A stretch of DNA of 64,000 bases, taken from NCBI RefSeq assembly GCF_007680605.1, contig NZ_VEIO01000003.1:207951-271950 (forward strand), written 5' to 3'. Source of the DNA: Paenibacillus xylanexedens (GTDB lineage Bacteria > Bacillota > Bacilli > Paenibacillales > Paenibacillaceae). The notes under the pieces were generated by a model. It did not search any database. It was not told the DNA's origin and worked only from the letters and a program-made list of their open reading frames with translations. The translations under genes were made by a program, and so were the position numbers. This document shows, piece after piece, positions 59,863 to 64,000 of this stretch (its first letter is position 1; each line of letters begins with the position of its first letter).

Positions 59863-62800
59863 TCACTTCGTAACTTTCACTTGTATCGTTTCACTTGTCG
59901 TCTTCCCATGATCATTGACCCATTCCACTACATACTCATAATCACCAACGGCACGATCTTTGATCTCAACCTTGGCTGTCTGCGCATGAGGAGAAGATGC
60001 CGTTAGCGGCTGGTTGTCAATCTCAGTACCGTTCTCATACAATCGGTATGATGTGGCATTCGTGCCCCACCACATATTCATTGTGATTGTATAGTTGCCA
60101 TCTCCATCCCAATTGTCGTGGGACAGCTCTGGCTGAGATGGTTCAGCATTACGAACGGTTATCGTGAGCGGCTGACATTCCGTTTTACCTTTGGCATTCG
60201 TTAGCTCACACGTATATACATACGTACCATTGGCCCGGCCTTGAATGGAAGTGGATGCCTTCTGCGCTGCGGGGGTGGAGGCAGATAACTTCTGACTATC
60301 CAGCAGTTCTCCGTTCTCATACAGCTTATATCCTGTACCGTTATTCCCCCACCACATGTTCATGCTCACCGTGTAGGTTCCATCACTAAGTCCATTTCCG
60401 TGACCGTTATTGTCTGACAGAACAGGCACTCCGGGAGCACCAGTAGCCTGATCCCCGGCCACTACCGTTATTTCAACGCTTGCCTCGGCGATCAGTCCCG
60501 CACCATTCTCCGCACGAGCTGTAAAGATATGCTTGCCGACAAGCCCAGCCAGCGCAATCTCATCCCCTGACTGCACAGTCTCGCCATCCCAAGTCAGCTC
60601 CAGACGTGCAATACCCGATTCAGGGTCTTCAGCCTTCACCTTCACTTGAAGCACATCATCCTCGCTCATCTGCTCCGCTGGCAAGCCTGTAATGACTGGA
60701 GGTGTGGTGTCCTCCGGCTCTTGCGGGCCACCCACATAGCGAATATTCGGAGCCTTCGGCTGTTCCATGCCTGCACCGAGATAAAAGCTTGTGTGTGGAG
60801 GCTGGTTATAAGCAACATTTTGCCATGCTACGCCAAGACGATAGACTGGATCATGCATCAACGTACGAAGCCGAACATCGGTCTCATCGGTCGTGGTATA
60901 GATCCGCAGCTCGGAGCTGTCTTGACTGCGCCAAATCACTTCCTCACGCCAGTCACCGAACAAATCAGCTTGTAAGCTTGGGTTGGCTTTGGTTCCATTG
61001 TTGGAAGCAGCTCCTGTTGCTGTCAGCAGATTAACCGTAGTTTGGTTCTCGTAGTCCCACTTGTCGATTCGAATACCATCCTGCAGTTCACGCAACAAAT
61101 CGCCGTCCCACCAAATTCCAAAGTTTGTGGAGGAAGGAATCTTCGTGGTGATCAATTCCCCCTTGGCACTATACAGCCCGGTAATCGGAATATGCTGTTC
61201 ATTGGTAATCGTGGCAGCCCATACCTCAGCCCCCGGATAGTTCGGATCGATATCAGCTGCCATACCGCGACCCGTGTCCATGCCCGTGAACACACCCCAA
61301 AGCACTTCACCTGTGGCAGCATCTCTCATCTCCATGCCATATTTCGAGCTACGATCCTCATGTACCCCGAATACCTCCATCCCCGGACGGGTTGGATCGA
61401 GGTCACTGAGATGCATGGCATCTCCATGTCCCAGTCTTGTGTTGTAAAGTGGCTTACCGTCATCATCAATGGCCATCGCTCCGAATGTAATCTCATCTTT
61501 GCCGTCACCGTCCACATCACCTACGGACAGGTTGTGATTCCCCTGACCTGCATAGGAACCGTAACCCTCATCGTTCGAGTCAAAACGCCATACCTGACTG
61601 AGCTTACCATCCTGAAAATTGTAAGAAGCAAGTACTGTTCGCGTGTAATACCCGCGGCTAAACATCGCACTCGGATGCTCTCCGTCCAGGTAGGCAACCG
61701 CCGCAAGGAAGCGGTCTACACGGTTTCCGTATCCATCCCCCCATGCAGCAACATCTCCGCGCGGCGGATCATATTTCACCGTATCCAGTGCCGCCCCGGT
61801 CTCTCCATCAAATACGGTAAGAAACTCATCACCCAGCAGCACATATCCGGAGCTGTTACGATGATCTGCATTTGCATCCCCGATGACTTTCCCTTGTCCG
61901 TCAACGGTTCCGTCTGCGGTTTTCATCATCAGTTCAGCCCGGCCATCCCCATCAAAATCATAGACCAGGAACGGTGAGTAATGTGCCCCTGCCCGAATAT
62001 TCGGCCCCATATTGATCCGCCAGAGACGGGTTCCGTCCAGCTTGTAGGCATCCATATATACAATGCCGGTAATCCCGGCCTGGGAATTATCCTTACCGTT
62101 ATTCGGCGACCACATGAGCACGATCTCGTACTCGTCATCCCCATCGACATCCCCGACACTGGCATCCCCTGCATAGTAGGAATAAGGTTGCCCGTCTTTG
62201 GTATACGCATCGGCAGGTTTCTGCAGCGGCACGGACAGGTATTGCTCCTGCCATACACCGAACTCTTTCGTCGCCGGCTTCTCTACTCCATTTTCTACCG
62301 TCGTAACACGGTATTTAGAACTATCCGTCCCTTCGGCATCCGTATAGTTCGTGCTTCCCGACAGAGGATCTGCATTCAGCTTCACATCATCACGATACAG
62401 ATTGAAAGCAATCGAATCCGTATCCAGCCCCAACATGCGCCAGCCAATGTAGTTGCCTTGCTCCGTTTTCACCGCAACCGGTGCACGATCCAAATACTCC
62501 ATTGCCCGATTCAGCGTTGTAGCTACCGGAGTTTCAAGCACACTGGACAGCTCGGATAAGCCGCCTGCGTTCACCGAGGCCACTTTATAGTAATAAGGAA
62601 CCGTACTGAGAATGGTGGAATCCTTATACAAAGTTTCCTTGGTCCGACCAATCATCTCATAAGGCCCATCCTGGTTCTTGGAACGATAGATTTGGTAAAA
62701 ACGTGCACCAGTAGCTTCGCTCCATGTGAAGGAAGCATCGTTTTTATTAACCTCTTGTAACGTCAGCCCCGAAGGCACCTCCGCCTTCGTTACACTTGGG

Positions 62801-64000
62801 TCAATCGTAGATACGTTCAGTGCATTGGATGCCAGTGACTCCATCCCTGTCTGGTCCACCGCCGTTACCGTGTACACATAGTCCATGCCAAGTTCGATCT
62901 GGTTATCTGTGTAGGCCGGTTCATCAACCGTAGCAAGCAATTCCGGTTTAGTTGCTCCAGCAGATTGCCGATAGACCTTGTACTGCACATCTCCTGCAGC
63001 TGCCTCCCACGACAATACCGCACGGCTTGGGTCACTGTTCAGATCAAGATCATCAAGTTGAAGCTTAGACGGAGCCATAAAGGTCGGTGTGATCTCCAAT
63101 CCATTGAGATGCGCGGTCTGTCCACTGAACACCAGATTCATCTGACCGTCCTGCACTTGAACATCGTTGATAACCTTCTCCGCTATATTTTGGGCACCCG
63201 AAGATACGGTTCCGTAGTCCTTGCCCTCGATATTGATATTGGTTCTAGCGGAGCCGATCCAGTCCCCGATGTAAGCCTTGACCGAATAGCTGCCATTCGG
63301 CAGATCCACCTTAAACTCATAGTTTCCGCCAAAATAAATGACAAAATCGCGGCGCAGTGCATCCGTGGCATTGCCACGGTCCCGATCCGCCATATTCGCC
63401 GAAGAGGTCAGGCCGTAGCCGCGCTCCGGTGTGTACAAGGTATTCCGAGTCACTTCGTTATACCCTTCCGCGACTGGTGAGCCAACGGGACCAAAATCGT
63501 ATCGATATGCTGCCGACCTCGTTGTGAAGCTCACCTCGTCCGAAGGCTCGGATTCGCCGCGGCCATTCACGGCGGTCACACGCACCGTATAGGTTTCGCC
63601 TTCGGTAAGGCCAGATAAGGTCATGGTCGGAACCGTTGCTGTTCCGGCAAGCTTATATGCAGATGCTGGCTCGGAGGACAGCTTGCGATAGATTTTGTAG
63701 ATATCTGCTGTATCATCCGCTGTCCATTTCAATACAGCGCCCGCGTTGCTGATGCTCCCAGCTTTCAGACCGCTTGGCTTCACTGGAACCTCGGCAGGCA
63801 CTTCAGCATCTCGCACGGCATCTGCCAGTGGAATATCAAGTTCACGCACCGCGCCCGCAACCATTCTGGCGATCTGAATGGCACCGTACTCCTGGAAATG
63901 AGTATTGTCAGCAACCCCATTAGGGAACGCCTGATAAATCCCCGGGGCAACATGCAAGAACACCGATAATGTAGCCTCAGGCCCAATCGAGTCATAGTAC
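59863..64000 (-). CDS. Secreted rhamnogalacturonan acetylesterase/lyase fusion (N-terminus outside window)
   Basis: Partial gene: the frame stays open through the right edge (at least 1378 residues visible), so the GTG at 63963 is internal. The visible start holds the C-terminal end of an SGNH esterase with VADNTHFQEYGAIQIARMV (the Asp-x2-His block), typical of rhamnogalacturonan acetylesterases. Then come: FN3 domain, a malectin-like carbohydrate-binding module (YRYDFGPVGSPVAEGY to GLEITPT), two FN3 domains, a family PL11 rhamnogalacturonan lyase (AMEYLDRAPVAV, DGDGRAELMMKTADGT, DVDGDGKDEITFGAM, FGDWREEVIWR), an Ig-like domain, and two C-terminal modules with the repeated MNMWWGxNxTxY. It would deacetylate and cleave the pectin RG-I backbone outside the cell. 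Confidence 0.9.
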   Translation of the reverse strand, partial: YYDSIGPEATLSVFLHVAPGIYQAFPNGVADNTHFQEYGAIQIARMVAGAVRELDIPLADAVRDAEVPAEVPVKPSGLKAGSISNAGAVLKWTADDTADIYKIYRKLSSEPASAYKLAGTATVPTMTLSGLTEGETYTVRVTAVNGRGESEPSDEVSFTTRSAAYRYDFGPVGSPVAEGYNEVTRNTLYTPERGYGLTSSANMADRDRGNATDALRRDFVIYFGGNYEFKVDLPNGSYSVKAYIGDWIGSARTNINIEGKDYGTVSSGAQNIAEKVINDVQVQDGQMNLVFSGQTAHLNGLEITPTFMAPSKLQLDDLDLNSDPSRAVLSWEAAAGDVQYKVYRQSAGATKPELLATVDEPAYTDNQIELGMDYVYTVTAVDQTGMESLASNALNVSTIDPSVTKAEVPSGLTLQEVNKNDASFTWSEATGARFYQIYRSKNQDGPYEMIGRTKETLYKDSTILSTVPYYYKVASVNAGGLSELSSVLETPVATTLNRAMEYLDRAPVAVKTEQGNYIGWRMLGLDTDSIAFNLYRDDVKLNADPLSGSTNYTDAEGTDSSKYRVTTVENGVEKPATKEFGVWQEQYLSVPLQKPADAYTKDGQPYSYYAGDASVGDVDGDDEYEIVLMWSPNNGKDNSQAGITGIVYMDAYKLDGTRLWRINMGPNIRAGAHYSPFLVYDFDGDGRAELMMKTADGTVDGQGKVIGDANADHRNSSGYVLLGDEFLTVFDGETGAALDTVKYDPPRGDVAAWGDGYGNRVDRFLAAVAYLDGEHPSAMFSRGYYTRTVLASYNFQDGKLSQVWRFDSNDEGYGSYAGQGNHNLSVGDVDGDGKDEITFGAMAIDDDGKPLYNTRLGHGDAMHLSDLDPTRPGMEVFGVHEDRSSKYGMEMRDAATGEVLWGVFTGMDTGRGMAADIDPNYPGAEVWAATITNEQHIPITGLYSAKGELITTKIPSSTNFGIWWDGDLLRELQDGIRIDKWDYENQTTVNLLTATGAASNNGTKANPSLQADLFGDWREEVIWRSQDSSELRIYTTTDETDVRLRTLMHDPVYRLGVAWQNVAYNQPPHTSFYLGAGMEQPKAPNIRYVGGPQEPEDTTPPVITGLPAEQMSEDDVLQVKVKAEDPESGIARLELTWDGETVQSGDEIALAGLVGKHIFTARAENGAGLIAEASVEITVVAGDQATGAPGVPVLSDNNGHGNGLSDGTYTVSMNMWWGNNGTGYKLYENGELLDSQKLSASTPAAQKASTSIQGRANGTYVYTCELTNAKGKTECQPLTITVRNAEPSQPELSHDNWDGDGNYTITMNMWWGTNATSYRLYENGTEIDNQPLTASSPHAQTAKVEIKDRAVGDYEYVVEWVNDHGKTTSETIQVKVTK

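Noticed and set aside
61042..61977. Plus-strand ORF of 311 codons inside the rhamnogalacturonan enzyme gene
   Set aside because: Antisense to a clear PL11 domain; no ribosome site and no recognisable protein.

Overview
The window looks like chromosomal DNA of a Paenibacillus-type bacterium (Bacillota, about half G+C). Supporting signs are strong AGGAGG ribosome sites, frequent GTG and TTG starts, an S-layer-homology surface protein, a Spo0E-like sporulation phosphatase, a secreted pectate lyase and a very large secreted rhamnogalacturonan-degrading enzyme. No rRNA, tRNA, CRISPR array, prophage or complete insertion sequence is visible. Most genes lie on the minus strand in short operons separated by clear hairpin terminators.

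Layout: 1-6.2 kb holds a partial SLH protein, a PadR regulator with its permease-prefix membrane partner, a nucleoside hydrolase, and a four-gene operon (unknown, small lipoprotein, ATP-grasp glutathionylspermidine-synthase-like enzyme, DUF350 membrane protein). That operon resembles E. coli yjfL/yjfM/yjfC and is preceded by an ECF-sigma-like promoter. 6.3-13.4 kb holds an ABC-F protein with a leader peptide and attenuator-like hairpin, a YesK-like membrane protein, a glycosyltransferase and an APH-fold kinase. 13.4-18.7 kb is a five-gene nickel/opine-type ABC importer operon with a Fur-type box. 19-21.3 kb holds pectate lyase and a UPF0316 protein. 21.7-26.7 kb holds a leucine-dehydrogenase homologue with a large repetitive insertion and an ABC-2 exporter. 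27-31.6 kb holds two PepSY proteins, a two-component system and a YhfK-like oxidoreductase. 32-35.9 kb holds the DUF1641-ndh operon, a CsbD protein behind a SigB-like promoter, and a sugar-nucleotide epimerase. 36-45.2 kb holds a cupin, a DUF1835 protein, a DedA/TVP38 protein, an HNH nuclease with a small zinc-ribbon partner, an acyltransferase, a GyrI-like protein, a divergent photolyase homologue and a SARP-type response regulator. 45.3-48.4 kb is a sensor with two histidine-kinase modules. 48.8-59.4 kb holds an SRPBCC protein, a methyltransferase, NADPH dehydrogenase, a tautomerase, PepT, a Crp/Fnr regulator, a soluble chemoreceptor, an AgcS symporter facing a GlnL-like regulator, and a Spo0E-like protein. 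The right end is a multidomain rhamnogalacturonan acetylesterase/lyase.

The most unusual structural signal is a four-copy intergenic repeat family (6.4, 23.4, 50.2 and 51.9 kb). Every copy is exactly 195 bp and carries the 9-mer CTAACGATC at offsets 0 and 50 and its reverse complement at offsets 136 and 186. The copies sit beside low-complexity tracts. Two other MITE-like inverted-repeat elements (40.0 and 43.9 kb) and three proteins with long disordered or repetitive inserts (ABC-F, leucine dehydrogenase, HNH) suggest a genome that tolerates expansion of repetitive DNA.
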